Source: Flagellimonas aequoris (GTDB lineage: Bacteria; Bacteroidota; Bacteroidia; Flavobacteriales; Flavobacteriaceae). Taken from it: a stretch of DNA of 64,000 bases. The notes beneath the pieces are model-generated. The model searched no databases, was not told where the DNA came from, and saw only the letters and a list, made by a program, of their open reading frames with translations. Within the stretch, counting starts at the first letter, position 1, and every line of letters starts with the position of its first letter. The position numbers and the translations under genes were made by a program. The stretch is taken from positions 32,999 to 96,998 of the forward strand of contig NZ_QXFJ01000018.1 of assembly GCF_003584165.1 (NCBI RefSeq), in the 5' to 3' direction. This document shows positions 50,723 to 60,517 of the stretch, piece by piece.

Positions 50723-50763
50723 AAACCATGCAGGTAGTTTTCAACAATTCAGATTCATGGTTT
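50723..50763 (+). terminator. Probable terminator of the MoxR/Bat-like operon
   Basis: AAACCATG at 50723-50730 pairs with CATGGTTT at 50756-50763 and is followed by TTGCATCTT; the loop is 25 bases. It lies 10 bases after the last stop codon. Confidence 0.5.
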
Positions 50764-50858
50764 TTGCATCTTAAAGTTTAAGAAAAGGCATAATATAATA
50801 AAGAATAAATAAAAGGTTAGCAGAAGTTTATCTTAATTCTTTTTAGGTCGATTTTTAC

Positions 50859-50880
50859 ATATTCAGAATTATTTGAATAT
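50859..50880. repeat. Inverted repeat upstream of the ECF sigma gene
   Basis: ATATTCA at 50859-50865 and TGAATAT at 50874-50880 with 8 bases between, about 90 bases before the sigma factor start. It could be an operator or a chance event in an AT-rich stretch. Confidence 0.3.
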
Positions 50881-50969
50881 ATTAGATGGATTTTTCAAAA
50901 TTTTAGCGCTTATTTTATCTATTTCTCAATAGAAAGCAACCTCAATCTTAAGGGTGCGTTTTTTGATCA

Positions 50970-51512
50970 ATGAAAAGACCGACCGAAGATACCATTAAGA
51001 AGATTTTTTTGGAGCACTACCAAGAATGGTGCATGCTCTCCTTTGCATTTCTTCATGACATGCAGGCAGCAGAGGATGTAGTACAGGATGTCATGGTCAA
51101 AATGCTTACCCGTAACGATTTGAACAAGATTGAGAATTTGGCGTCCTACGTTAAAGTGGCGGTAAAAAACACAAGTCTGCAAAAAATAAAATCGGAACAA
51201 AAGGTTCGAAAACTGGACGATGCTATTTCTCTGTTCGATACCTCTTATGAACAAGAACTCATTGATAGGGAAGAAAGGGCAAAAGTTCAAAAGGCGCTCA
51301 ACATATTACCCGAACAAAGTAAACGGGTTTTTGAACTTTGTATCATTGAAGGCCTACAGTACAAGAGCACGGCGGATATCATGGGAATATCCACGAACAC
51401 AGTAAAATACCATTTAAAAAAAGCCTTCAAAATACTTCGCCACACACTAAGTGGGTCATATTTTTTTAGCTTGATTATTGTCATTGTTACTTTTTTAAGT
51501 GTTAAAAATTGA
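50970..51512 (+). CDS. ECF RNA polymerase sigma factor
   Basis: A 180-residue sigma70 family member with region 2 (SFAFLHDMQAAEDVVQDVMVKMLTRNDLNKIENLASYVKVAVKNTSLQKI) and region 4 (VFELCIIEGLQYKSTADIMGISTNTVKYHLKKAFKILR). It belongs to the FecI-like group that controls SusC/SusD genes in Bacteroidetes. Anti-sigma gene fecR follows after 84 bases, then SusC with an STN domain. It probably transcribes susC and the downstream catabolic genes when the substrate is bound at the outer membrane. Confidence 0.92.
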   Translation: MKRPTEDTIKKIFLEHYQEWCMLSFAFLHDMQAAEDVVQDVMVKMLTRNDLNKIENLASYVKVAVKNTSLQKIKSEQKVRKLDDAISLFDTSYEQELIDREERAKVQKALNILPEQSKRVFELCIIEGLQYKSTADIMGISTNTVKYHLKKAFKILRHTLSGSYFFSLIIVIVTFLSVKN

Positions 51513-51596
51513 TTTTTTAACAAATTTCCGCTACCCGTTTTTCTGTTTTGATAATTCTATAGGTAAAAGGTGCCATCACCGTTAAGTAGAGTTCCT

Positions 51597-52790
51597 ATGG
51601 AAATTGCCTTGTTGGTATACAAAAAGCTTACTTCAACACTTAGTGAATCGGAAAAGTCCGAGTTGGATAATTGGTTATCGGAGTCCGATGAGAACCAATT
51701 TCTATATCAAAGTATAGAAAACTACTATAAAAATGGTGGTGATATTTCTCGATTGGCTCAATTGAACCCGAATGAGGCTTGGAAAAAGGTGATGATGCAA
51801 TATTCATCAACCAAACGGACCAAGACCAGAAAAATGCTGAGGGCTACCTACAAGTATGCGGCCATATTGGTCGTTGCCCTTTCTGCCGGGTATTTCTATT
51901 GGAACCAAAACTTCAATAATGAAACGATTGTAGATGATACCGTTCAGCAACAGGAGGGTATTGTGATTGTTTTCGACAATGGTGAAAAAATTGAGCTTTC
52001 ATCCTCTGGCCAACAAGAATTGGTGGACAAACAAGGAAACAAACTTGGGCAAAGGAGTGGTCACCAACTGAACTACGCGAACAATGAAAATATGGATGAA
52101 CTGGTTTATAATACCTTGACCATACCCAATGGCCAGCGTTTCGACATCATTCTTTCCGATAATACCCATGTATTTTTGAATGCAGGATCCTCTTTAAGAT
52201 ATCCGGTAACCTTTTTACCGGGCAAAAAGAGACAGGTCTATTTGCAAGGAGAGGCATTTTTTGAAGTGACCAAGGACAAGGAACATCCCTTTGTGGTGAC
52301 CAGTGATAACATGGATGTCCAGGTATTGGGAACAAAGTTCAACGTTTCGGCATACCCCGAAGAAGAAAACATCAACACAGTATTGGTGGAAGGTTCGGTT
52401 AGGGTCAACGCTACTCCGGACAATGTCAGTGAAGATATTTCCTCAGTAATTCTTGAGCCTGGTCACATGGCCCAATGGGACAAAGCAGCCAAGTCCGCTA
52501 AAACCGAAGCGGTGGATACCGACCTGTATACCAGTTGGATGCAGGGTAAACTTGTATTGAGGGGGATGAAGTTCAAGGACATCATCAAAAAACTGGAAAG
52601 ACATTACGGAGTTTCCATAGAAAACAGGAACGAAGCATTGAACAATCGAATCTTCACGGCAACCTTTGATGTGGAATCTATGGAGGAGGTGCTCAACACC
52701 TTTGTATCGGAAACCAAATTCGATTATAAAATAGAAGGAAAGCAAATAACCATATTAAATAACCAAAACCCTGATTTGCCTATGAAATAA
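51597..52790 (+). CDS. FecR-type anti-sigma factor
   Basis: A 397-residue inner membrane protein. The N-terminal cytoplasmic domain (LTSTLSESEKSELDNWLSESDENQFLYQSIE) binds the sigma factor, one membrane helix follows (ATYKYAAILVVALSAGYFYW, residues about 90-109), and the periplasmic FecR domain contains LPDNTHVFLNAGSSLRYPVTF-like and GEAFFEVTKDKEHPFVVTSDNMDVQVLGTKFNVSAY regions, then a C-terminal STN-like part. An upstream in-frame GTG at 51570 is possible; the ATG at 51597 gives the normal start. It passes the signal from SusC to the sigma factor. Confidence 0.92.
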   Translation: MEIALLVYKKLTSTLSESEKSELDNWLSESDENQFLYQSIENYYKNGGDISRLAQLNPNEAWKKVMMQYSSTKRTKTRKMLRATYKYAAILVVALSAGYFYWNQNFNNETIVDDTVQQQEGIVIVFDNGEKIELSSSGQQELVDKQGNKLGQRSGHQLNYANNENMDELVYNTLTIPNGQRFDIILSDNTHVFLNAGSSLRYPVTFLPGKKRQVYLQGEAFFEVTKDKEHPFVVTSDNMDVQVLGTKFNVSAYPEEENINTVLVEGSVRVNATPDNVSEDISSVILEPGHMAQWDKAAKSAKTEAVDTDLYTSWMQGKLVLRGMKFKDIIKKLERHYGVSIENRNEALNNRIFTATFDVESMEEVLNTFVSETKFDYKIEGKQITILNNQNPDLPMK

Positions 52791-52803
52791 ATGCACATAA
52801 AAA

Positions 52804-52834
52804 AATCGGGAAATGCTGCAACATGTTCCCGATT
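52804..52834 (+). terminator. Hairpin between fecR and susC (terminator or attenuator)
   Basis: AATCGGGAA at 52804-52812 pairs perfectly with TTCCCGATT at 52826-52834, and ATG/CAT inside adds three pairs after a bulge. It is 13 bases past the fecR stop and 49 before the susC start. An AACTTA/TAAGTT repeat follows at 52844-52861. Confidence 0.6.
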
Positions 52835-52882
52835 GAGATTATCAACTTAAAAAAATAAGTTAACTAAAAACATTACAAAGGT

Positions 52883-55800
52883 ATGAAAAATTACATCAAG
52901 CGCACTCTGCCTTGTTTAACTAACAACCTGTCGTTAACCGTGAAACTGACCGTTTTTCTTTTTATAGTTTCATTTTTCTCGACACATGCCAATTCCTATT
53001 CCCAGAAAACCAGACTTTCATTGGCCATGGATAATGTGGAGATTGCGCAAGTGTTCGAGCAAATCGAATCTGTGTCGGAGTTCAAGTTCTTTTACGACAA
53101 CAAAAAAATCGATACACACCGAAAGGTTTCGGTATCGGCAGACCAAAAACTGATCACGGAAATCTTAGATCAGTTATTTAAGGGCACCAACGTCCTCTAT
53201 GTCTTCAACAAACAACAGATTGTGTTGAAGCTTAGACCCAACCTTATGGATGACCCGACAAAAGCGGGATATTCCGATGCAAAGGCTCTTCAAAACACAA
53301 TATCAGGTAAAGTGACCGACGCCAATGGAGCCCCCATTCCCGGAGCTTCCGTAGTTGAAAAAGGCACCACCAATGGTGTGGCGGCCGATTTTGATGGACT
53401 TTATCAGATTACGGTTCAAAACCCCAATGCAATTTTGGTGGTGAGTTCCATTGGATTTGCCAAAAAGGAAGTGCCCGTAGGCGGATCCACTGTCTTGAAT
53501 GTGGTACTGCAGGAGGATACCCAAAACCTGAACGAAGTTGTGGTTACAGCATTGGGTATCAAGCAAGAAACCAAAAAACTGGGCTATTCTGTGGCCCAAG
53601 TGGATGCGGATGAGGTCAATGTGAACCGGTCTTCCAACTTTATGAACACCCTTCAGGGTAAAGTGGCGGGGGTCAACATTTCTTCTCTGAGTACCGGTCC
53701 TGGTGGATCTTCCAAAGTCAGGATTCGTGGACAGTCTTCCATTTCGGGGACCAACAATCCTCTGATTGTGGTTAACGGCGTTCCTATAGACAATACAACC
53801 TTTGGAACCAGTCCCGGTAGTACAAGCACCGAAGTGGGAACCAACAGTGGAGGTGTATTTTCGGATGGTGGTGATGGTTTTTCCAGTATCAACCCGGATG
53901 ACATTGAAAGCATGACCATCTTAAAAGGCGCCACGGGAGCCGCACTATACGGGTCTAGGGCCAAGGATGGGGTCATCATGATCACCACCAAAAGCCGTGG
54001 ATCAGGTGATGGATTGGGAATCACCTATAATTTGAACGTGACCAACCATACCCCATTGGATTTTACGGATTACCAGTACGAATACGGACAAGGTGAAAAT
54101 GGGGTCCGACCCACTTCTGCGAACCCTACCTCTGGACAATGGTCCTTCGGGGAACGTTTTCAACCGGGCATGACCCAAATTCTTTTCAATGGACTTGAAG
54201 TTCCCTATGAGCCGGTTTACGATAGGATCAAAAAATTCTATAGGAACGGTTTGGACGTGACCAATTCCATCTCCTTTGCCGGGGGAAATGAAAAAGGAGG
54301 GTTCAATGTTTCCCTTTCAAATTTGAAAAGTGAGGGCATTACCCCGAACAATGAATTTGCTAGGAGCACCATCAGTTTAGGAACCACATATGACCTTTCG
54401 GATAAATTGAGTTTTGAAGCACATATCAATTACTCGAACGAGAAAAACACCAACCCTCCAAACGTTGGGCAACAGGATAACACCATTCCGGTTTCCTTGT
54501 TCAACTTGGCGAATTCCATGCCTTTGGATGTGTTGGAAGCGAACAAGTTTGATGAAAACGGAAATGAATATGTGTATTCCCGATTCAGGAACAGGACAAA
54601 CCCTTACTTTACACTATCAGAACAGTTCAACAATATCAAGCGGGACCGTATTTTTGGTAATATTGCCATTAAATATGAGATTCTTCCCTGGTTGAACGCC
54701 CAACTTCGTGGAGGACAGGATTATTGGTCAAGGGCCCAGGACTACAATGGATTCCCAACAGGTCAGGCATCAAGGGCCGCGGCACCTGAGGGTTTTGTAA
54801 ATGGTACTTACACCCAAGAAGCTAGGAGGTTCAGGGAAACCAATGTGGATTTCCTTATCTCGGCCAACAAGGATCTTTCCGAAGACTTTTCCGTTGGCCT
54901 GAATGTTGGTGGCAATAGAATGAAACGTACCCTTGATGTGAATAGGGTGGACGTTACCGATTTTGTGATTAGGGGATTGTACACCGTACAGAATGGCCGT
55001 GTAAAAGACCCTTCCTATAGTTTGTCGGAGCGTGCGGTAAATTCTTTATATGGTGCTGCCGATGTTTCTTTTCAGGACACTTACTTTTTGAGTGCCACGT
55101 TGAGGAACGACTGGTTTTCAACTTTGTCACCAGAGAATAGGAGCATCTTGTATCCTTCGGTTTCTGCGAGTTATATCGTATCCAATGCCTTTGCGGAACA
55201 ACCGGATTGGCTCACGTTCGCAAAACTTCGCGTAGCATATGCAGAGGTGGGTAGTGATACCGATGTGCCTCCGTATTCCGACGCCTTGTTCTACGATATC
55301 AATTCCAACTTTTTTCCAAACATCGATGGGGATGCACAACCAGTGGCAGGAGCCAATACCAGTACGTTGCCCAATCCTGATTTGAGGCCCATGCGTACCA
55401 AGGAAACAGAAATCGGGCTTGATCTAAGAATGTTCGATAATAGGGTTGGATTGGATGTTGCCGTGTATCGCAAGACCACGATCGATCAGATCATTCCAGC
55501 ACAAATCTCCAATGCTTCTGGATTTGTGAGCACCTTGATCAATAGTGGGGAGAGTAGAAGTGATGGTATAGAAGCCATGCTCAGTCTCAACCCGATCAGA
55601 ACCAATGATTTCCGGTGGGATGTGAACGTGAACACTTCGTACAACAAGACCAAGGTGATCAGTCTTTTGACCGATACTCCAGGGGAATCTATTTTAGTGG
55701 GTAACCACGTTTTCAATGGATTTTTGTACCAAGTGGTTGGCGAGGAAATCGGACAATTGGCGGGCTTTGGTTATAAACGCGATGACCAAGGAAGACAGAT

Positions 55801-56383
55801 TTTTGGGGACGATGGACGTGCCCTTAGAACGGACGAGATCCAATACTTTGGTAGTGCCCTTCCCAAATGGGTTGGAGGTATTACCAACACGTTTAAGTAC
55901 AAGGATTTCAACTTTTCCTTCTTGATAGATTTCAAGTTGGGCAACAAGATGATCTCTGGAACCAACTTCAACGCAGTTCGCCATGGATTGCACAAAATGA
56001 CCCTTCCAGGAAGGGATACAGGTGTAATCGGTGATGGGGTAAACCAAGCAGGAGAGACCAATACCGTGGCCACGGAATCCCAAAGGTATTGGGAAGTCGT
56101 TAGGTCTTCACAGATCATAGAGCCCATTGTGTATAACGGTGGTTATTGGAAATTGAGACAGGTGACCCTCGGATACGATTTCAGAAAGTTTATTCCTGAG
56201 GATTCCTTCGTGAGGGGGGCTACACTGAGTTTTGTGGCCAATAACGTGCTATTGCTCAAAAAATGGGTGGATAATATTGATCCGGATTCTTTCAGTTACA
56301 GCTCGGACAATGTATCGGGATTGGAGTCTACCGGTGTTCCAACAACGCGTAGCATGGGCTTTAATCTAAATCTAAAATTTTAA
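52883..56383 (+). CDS. SusC/RagA family TonB-dependent receptor with STN domain
   Basis: An 1166-residue outer membrane transporter. After the signal peptide (about residues 1-40), an STN domain (TRLSLAMDNVEIAQVFEQIESVSEFKFFYDNKKI, to about 115) contacts FecR. A carboxypeptidase-regulatory-like domain follows (ISGKVTDANGAPIPGASVVEKGTTNGVAADFDGLYQI), then the plug (ALGIKQETKKLGYSVAQVDADEVN, VAGVNISSLSTGPGGSSKVRIRG) and the 22-stranded barrel ending in SMGFNLNLKF with its C-terminal Phe. It imports a ligand, probably a glycan or glycoside, with the SusD protein and the sigma/anti-sigma pair upstream as its sensor. Confidence 0.95.
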   Translation: MKNYIKRTLPCLTNNLSLTVKLTVFLFIVSFFSTHANSYSQKTRLSLAMDNVEIAQVFEQIESVSEFKFFYDNKKIDTHRKVSVSADQKLITEILDQLFKGTNVLYVFNKQQIVLKLRPNLMDDPTKAGYSDAKALQNTISGKVTDANGAPIPGASVVEKGTTNGVAADFDGLYQITVQNPNAILVVSSIGFAKKEVPVGGSTVLNVVLQEDTQNLNEVVVTALGIKQETKKLGYSVAQVDADEVNVNRSSNFMNTLQGKVAGVNISSLSTGPGGSSKVRIRGQSSISGTNNPLIVVNGVPIDNTTFGTSPGSTSTEVGTNSGGVFSDGGDGFSSINPDDIESMTILKGATGAALYGSRAKDGVIMITTKSRGSGDGLGITYNLNVTNHTPLDFTDYQYEYGQGENGVRPTSANPTSGQWSFGERFQPGMTQILFNGLEVPYEPVYDRIKKFYRNGLDVTNSISFAGGNEKGGFNVSLSNLKSEGITPNNEFARSTISLGTTYDLSDKLSFEAHINYSNEKNTNPPNVGQQDNTIPVSLFNLANSMPLDVLEANKFDENGNEYVYSRFRNRTNPYFTLSEQFNNIKRDRIFGNIAIKYEILPWLNAQLRGGQDYWSRAQDYNGFPTGQASRAAAPEGFVNGTYTQEARRFRETNVDFLISANKDLSEDFSVGLNVGGNRMKRTLDVNRVDVTDFVIRGLYTVQNGRVKDPSYSLSERAVNSLYGAADVSFQDTYFLSATLRNDWFSTLSPENRSILYPSVSASYIVSNAFAEQPDWLTFAKLRVAYAEVGSDTDVPPYSDALFYDINSNFFPNIDGDAQPVAGANTSTLPNPDLRPMRTKETEIGLDLRMFDNRVGLDVAVYRKTTIDQIIPAQISNASGFVSTLINSGESRSDGIEAMLSLNPIRTNDFRWDVNVNTSYNKTKVISLLTDTPGESILVGNHVFNGFLYQVVGEEIGQLAGFGYKRDDQGRQIFGDDGRALRTDEIQYFGSALPKWVGGITNTFKYKDFNFSFLIDFKLGNKMISGTNFNAVRHGLHKMTLPGRDTGVIGDGVNQAGETNTVATESQRYWEVVRSSQIIEPIVYNGGYWKLRQVTLGYDFRKFIPEDSFVRGATLSFVANNVLLLKKWVDNIDPDSFSYSSDNVSGLESTGVPTTRSMGFNLNLKF

Positions 56384-56393
56384 GAGAAGAATT

Positions 56394-57923
56394 ATGAAAG
56401 ACAATAAAAAGATCATAGCAACAATGCTCATGGTTGTGTTCCTCTTTATTGGTTGTGAGAAGGATTTCGATGAAATAAACACCAATTCAGTAGACCCTAC
56501 CAGTGAAAGCGTCGACCCGACCTTTTTGTTGAACAATGCCATCATAGGTTTGTCCTTTTCCAACGGACAGGTCATCTATGATATGGGTATCGTACAACAG
56601 ATGGTAACCCCGAACTCTGGGATTTTGACAGGTGCCAACTACAACCAGGATAACCGTAGTGCAACCGAACTGCAATGGACCGATTACTATGAGAACGTGA
56701 TCAAACATACTGGTGATTTGATTGCCCAATTGGCCGATAAACCGGAAAGGAGCAATCTTTTGCACATGGCCACGATTGTACAGTCCTATGCTTTTATGGT
56801 ATTGACCGACACCTATGGTGATGTACCGTATTCGGAAGCAGGTAAAGGTTTCTCCGATCAAATTGTACTGCCTAAATACGATTCCCAAGAATTCATCTAT
56901 ACCGATATGATTGCCCAACTGAAAGCAGCGGTGGAGGGTTTTTCAGACGCCGCCGAAGATGAAGATGGGGAAGTCATGTATGCCGGAAATCTAGATCAAT
57001 GGAGAAAACTGGGATATTCCCTTTTGCTCAGGATAGGAATGCGATTGGTGAAGGTAGACGCGCAACTGGCCCAAGAAACTGTTCAATATGCGTTCAACGG
57101 AGGAGTATTGGAATCCAACGACGATAATTTTGTGGTGAGGCATGACAACAATTTCAATAACCCAATTGGGAGCTATCTTAATGGTTCCGAAGCAAATAAC
57201 TTTTATTTGACAGGGTATTTTGTGGATTATCTTTCCTCAAATTCGGATCCCCGCTTGGCATCTATCGCAGTGCGATATGTAGGAGCGGCATCTGGAGCCG
57301 AACAGACCGAGGACAATGCCTCTACGGATCCTGCAGATCAGATAGGGATGCCTGTTGGGTACGATAATGTGTCTATTGACCCCGTGGTCGCGGACCTAGG
57401 CTTGGAAAGTTTCTATGCCTTTAGCCAAGTGGACAGGAGCAGAATGGTTACCATTAGTTCTCCCCAGTTTCTTTTGACCTATTCCCAGACCCAACTGCTG
57501 TTGGCAGAGGCTGCTGAAAGAGGATGGGTTACAGGGGATCCACAGGATTATTTTGAAGCTGGAATCCGAGCTAACATGGAGCAAATGGCTGATTACGGTA
57601 CCGATACAGCTATCGATGCTGCGGATATAGATACCTACTTGGCCGCCAATACCTTGGACGGGACCAACAATTTGGAACTGATCAATACGCAGTACTGGGT
57701 TTCCTCCTTTCTCAATGGTCCGGAAGCCTACGCGAATTTCAGAAGATCGGGATTCCCCGATTTGTCCCCGAATACCTATCCAGGTCAGGATATTACAGGA
57801 GATTTCATCAATAGGTTGACGTACCCCAATGCGGAGATTGCAGTAAATGGGGCCAATCTGAATGAGGCCGTGTCCCGAATGGGACCGGATAATCTCGATA
57901 CCCGGGTATGGTGGGACCAATAG
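56394..57923 (+). CDS. SusD/RagB family surface lipoprotein
   Basis: A 509-residue SusD-like protein with a lipoprotein signal (ATMLMVVFLFIGC, Cys near 21, followed by EKDFDEINTNSVDPT). Helical repeats and segments such as DTYGDVPYSEAGKGF and LLLAEAAERGWVTGDPQDYFEAGIRANME are typical of the SusD-like/RagB group 2. It forms the lid of the SusC channel and captures the substrate. It lies 11 bases after susC. Confidence 0.93.
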   Translation: MKDNKKIIATMLMVVFLFIGCEKDFDEINTNSVDPTSESVDPTFLLNNAIIGLSFSNGQVIYDMGIVQQMVTPNSGILTGANYNQDNRSATELQWTDYYENVIKHTGDLIAQLADKPERSNLLHMATIVQSYAFMVLTDTYGDVPYSEAGKGFSDQIVLPKYDSQEFIYTDMIAQLKAAVEGFSDAAEDEDGEVMYAGNLDQWRKLGYSLLLRIGMRLVKVDAQLAQETVQYAFNGGVLESNDDNFVVRHDNNFNNPIGSYLNGSEANNFYLTGYFVDYLSSNSDPRLASIAVRYVGAASGAEQTEDNASTDPADQIGMPVGYDNVSIDPVVADLGLESFYAFSQVDRSRMVTISSPQFLLTYSQTQLLLAEAAERGWVTGDPQDYFEAGIRANMEQMADYGTDTAIDAADIDTYLAANTLDGTNNLELINTQYWVSSFLNGPEAYANFRRSGFPDLSPNTYPGQDITGDFINRLTYPNAEIAVNGANLNEAVSRMGPDNLDTRVWWDQ

Positions 57924-57950
57924 TAAAAATCAAATTAAATATAAAAAAGC

Positions 57951-59450
57951 ATGAAATCGGTATTGAAACACATTATCGCAAAGAACAAAAAAGAAGAGAA
58001 CGATTATAAACTGGCCAGACAGGTAGAAATCGACAACCCAAAGACCACGGATGACAGACGTAATTTCCTGAAAAAGACAGCTTTGGGTGGTATTGCCATG
58101 ACCAGTATGATGGGCTTGGGCATTGAAGATACCATTGCCCAGACCACATCCAAAGTGAGTAGAATGTCTGCCCCCTCAGATCTTAAGATTACGGATATGC
58201 GCTATGCACTGACCAGTGTTATGGGAGGTACGGCCATCATCAAAATAGAGACCAACCAAGGCATTTATGGCCTTGGTGAGGTCAGGGATGCTGCCGATGT
58301 GCGTTATGCCCTGTTCCTCAAGAGCCGCATTTTGGGAGAGAACCCTTGCAACGTGGAAAAAATCTTCAAGAGCATTAAGCAATTTGGAGGTCCGTCACGT
58401 CAAGCTGGTGGTGTCTGTGGTGTGGAAATGGCCCTTTGGGATATTTGTGGCAAGGCCTATAACGTTCCCGCTTGGCAATTGCTCGGCGGAAGGTACAGGG
58501 ACAAAGTGCGCATGTATGCCGATACCCCGGAAGCCAGTTCCCCGGAAGAGCAAAAGAAGTTGATCGAGTACAGGACCAAGGAGCAGGGCTACACATGGCT
58601 AAAAATGGATGTTTCCATCGGTGAATTAAGGGGAAAACCAGGAACTGTGGTAAACAGCAAGTTTTGGGAAAACGATAGGGGAGTATTGGCACAGTGGGGA
58701 GATCGTAGGAACATGATGTCCTATGGGAATACCATGCACCCTTTTACCCAAATTCAGATTACGGAGAAAGGGTTGGATGAATTGGCCCAGATTGTGGAAA
58801 ATGTCCGAAATATGGTAGGCTATGATATTCCTATTTCAACCGATCACTATGGCCACTTCGACCTTAACAATGGAATCCGATTGGCCAAGAAATTGGATAA
58901 ATATCGATTGGCTTGGTTTGAGGATATGGTGCCATGGCAGTACCATGAGCAATGGAAGACCATCACAGAGGCAATTGAGACCCCTACCACCACAGGTGAA
59001 GACATTTATTTGTTGAAAGATTTTAAACCTTTGATCGAGAACAGGTCGGTGGACATTATCCACCCTGATTTGGCATCTTCTGGAGGTTTGCTGGAGACCA
59101 AACGTATTGGCGACTATGCCGAGGAATACGGGATTGCTATGGCCATGCACCAAGCAGGCACCCCGGTTTCTTTCATGTCCAACGTACATTGTGCGGCAGC
59201 TACCCAAAATTTTCTTGCCTTGGAACACCATTCCGTGGATTTGCCCTGGTGGGAAGACCTCGTAACAACCGTGGGTGGATTCAAAATGATAGACAAAGGA
59301 TTTGCCACGGTACCGTTGACTGCTCCTGGACTTGGAATTGAATTGAACGAAGATGTGGTCAAGGAACACTTGCACCCAACCGATAAGAGCTTCTTCAAGT
59401 CGACCAAGGAATGGGACGAGTTGAGGTCACATGATAGAACTTATAGCTAG
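57951..59450 (+). CDS. Enolase-superfamily (mandelate racemase/muconate lactonizing) sugar acid dehydratase, Tat-exported
   Basis: A 499-residue enolase superfamily enzyme. The N-terminus holds a twin-arginine signal (DRRNFLKKTALGG, Arg36-Arg37, then a hydrophobic stretch to IAQT). The capping and barrel domains follow. Visible candidates for catalysis are K218 (LKMD), metal ligands D298 (STDHYGHFD), E324 (WFEDMV) and E350 (TGED), and the acid/base H400 (MHQAGTP). This set matches dehydratases of sugar acids such as gluconate, galactonate or related acids; the substrate is not certain. It begins 27 bases after susD and is followed by a terminator. Confidence 0.87.
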   Translation: MKSVLKHIIAKNKKEENDYKLARQVEIDNPKTTDDRRNFLKKTALGGIAMTSMMGLGIEDTIAQTTSKVSRMSAPSDLKITDMRYALTSVMGGTAIIKIETNQGIYGLGEVRDAADVRYALFLKSRILGENPCNVEKIFKSIKQFGGPSRQAGGVCGVEMALWDICGKAYNVPAWQLLGGRYRDKVRMYADTPEASSPEEQKKLIEYRTKEQGYTWLKMDVSIGELRGKPGTVVNSKFWENDRGVLAQWGDRRNMMSYGNTMHPFTQIQITEKGLDELAQIVENVRNMVGYDIPISTDHYGHFDLNNGIRLAKKLDKYRLAWFEDMVPWQYHEQWKTITEAIETPTTTGEDIYLLKDFKPLIENRSVDIIHPDLASSGGLLETKRIGDYAEEYGIAMAMHQAGTPVSFMSNVHCAAATQNFLALEHHSVDLPWWEDLVTTVGGFKMIDKGFATVPLTAPGLGIELNEDVVKEHLHPTDKSFFKSTKEWDELRSHDRTYS

Positions 59451-59496
59451 TAGTGAAGCTAAGTTGTTTATAAGTTGTTTAGTTAATTAAAGATAG

Positions 59497-59530
59497 GCCC
59501 ATGGTCAATTTTTCAAAGATCATGGGCTTT
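59497..59530 (+). terminator. Rho-independent terminator after the dehydratase gene
   Basis: GCCCATG at 59497-59503 pairs with CATGGGC at 59521-59527; G-U, T-A and C-G pairs at 59504-59506 with 59518-59520 extend it to 10 bp. TTTGATTAAATTTTTTG follows. It would separate susC-susD-dehydratase from the genes to the right, at least partly. Confidence 0.75.
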
Positions 59531-59565
59531 GATTAAATTTTTTGATGAACCAAACTAAATCTAAA

Positions 59566-60510
59566 ATGAAAAAAGATCAAATGAAAAACATGTTGCTATT
59601 GGCCTGTTTTGTAGTAACACTTGGTATGAGCGCACAAAAAGTGGGTTCGTCCCCAGAGTATGTTAAGGCTTTGACCAGTCAATGGGAAGGAGAGCGTTTT
59701 TCCGATGGCAGGCCAAAAGTATCGGACGCCCTGTTGGGTAGACTGAAAAAAATACGGATAGAGGAAGCTTGGGGCTACCTCCGCCGAAAAGGATTCAACA
59801 ACCAATACGAAGGGGGCTGGAAGATCATCCATCCGGAAGGGGTCATGACCGGACGTGTGGTGACCGCACAATATGTGCCCCTGCGCCCAGATCTAAAGGA
59901 ATATGTAAAACTACAAGGAGCCAAGGAAAAAAGGGACACCATTGGAGGTAGCAATTCCTGGCCCATAGAAATTTTGGTCAACGGAGATGTATATGTGGCC
60001 GATGGCTACGGAAGAATTATTGACGGAACCCTTATTGGTTCCAACTTGGGGAATGCCATTTATGCCAATTCCAAGAACGGGGTGGTGTTCGATGGTGGTG
60101 TTCGCGATCTGGGCGGACTCCTAGAAATTGAAGGGTTCAATGGCTGGTACCGTGATGAGGATCCTTCCTACCTTCAAGAGCAAATGCTTACCACGATCAA
60201 TGCACCTATCCGCATAGGTCGCGCCACGGTTCTGCCCGGCGATGTGGTCTTGGCGAACAGACACGGTACTATTTTTATACCCTCACACTTGGTTGCAGAA
60301 TTGGTGATTTCCTCTGAAGTGGTGGCACTTCGTGACGAGTTCGGCTTCCAAAGACTCCGTGAGAAAACCTATACCGCTGGACAAATCGATACACGATGGA
60401 CGGATGAGATCAAAGCCGATTTTACGGATTGGCTTAAGAAGTATCCTGACACCAAATTACCGATGACCCGCGCCGAATTGAACGACCATCTTAAAAAGAA
60501 CAATTATTGA
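59566..60510 (+). CDS. RraA-like family aldolase, exported
   Basis: About 314 residues. A Sec signal peptide (MKNMLLLACFVVTLGMSAQ) is unusual for this family. The RraA/HMG aldolase-like fold follows, with IEEAWGYLRRKG, NGDVYVADGYGRIIDGTLIGSNLGNAIYANSKNGVVFDGGVRDLGG (catalytic Arg-Asp in GGVRD) and GDVVLANRHGTIFIPSHLVAELV. Members split 4-hydroxy-2-oxo acids to pyruvate and an aldehyde or decarboxylate oxaloacetate; RNase E regulators look similar but lack this context. Starts at 59542 (TTG) or 59545 (ATG) are also possible; 59566 gives the cleanest signal peptide. Confidence 0.8.
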   Translation: MKKDQMKNMLLLACFVVTLGMSAQKVGSSPEYVKALTSQWEGERFSDGRPKVSDALLGRLKKIRIEEAWGYLRRKGFNNQYEGGWKIIHPEGVMTGRVVTAQYVPLRPDLKEYVKLQGAKEKRDTIGGSNSWPIEILVNGDVYVADGYGRIIDGTLIGSNLGNAIYANSKNGVVFDGGVRDLGGLLEIEGFNGWYRDEDPSYLQEQMLTTINAPIRIGRATVLPGDVVLANRHGTIFIPSHLVAELVISSEVVALRDEFGFQRLREKTYTAGQIDTRWTDEIKADFTDWLKKYPDTKLPMTRAELNDHLKKNNY

Positions 60511-60517
60511 TCTGATT

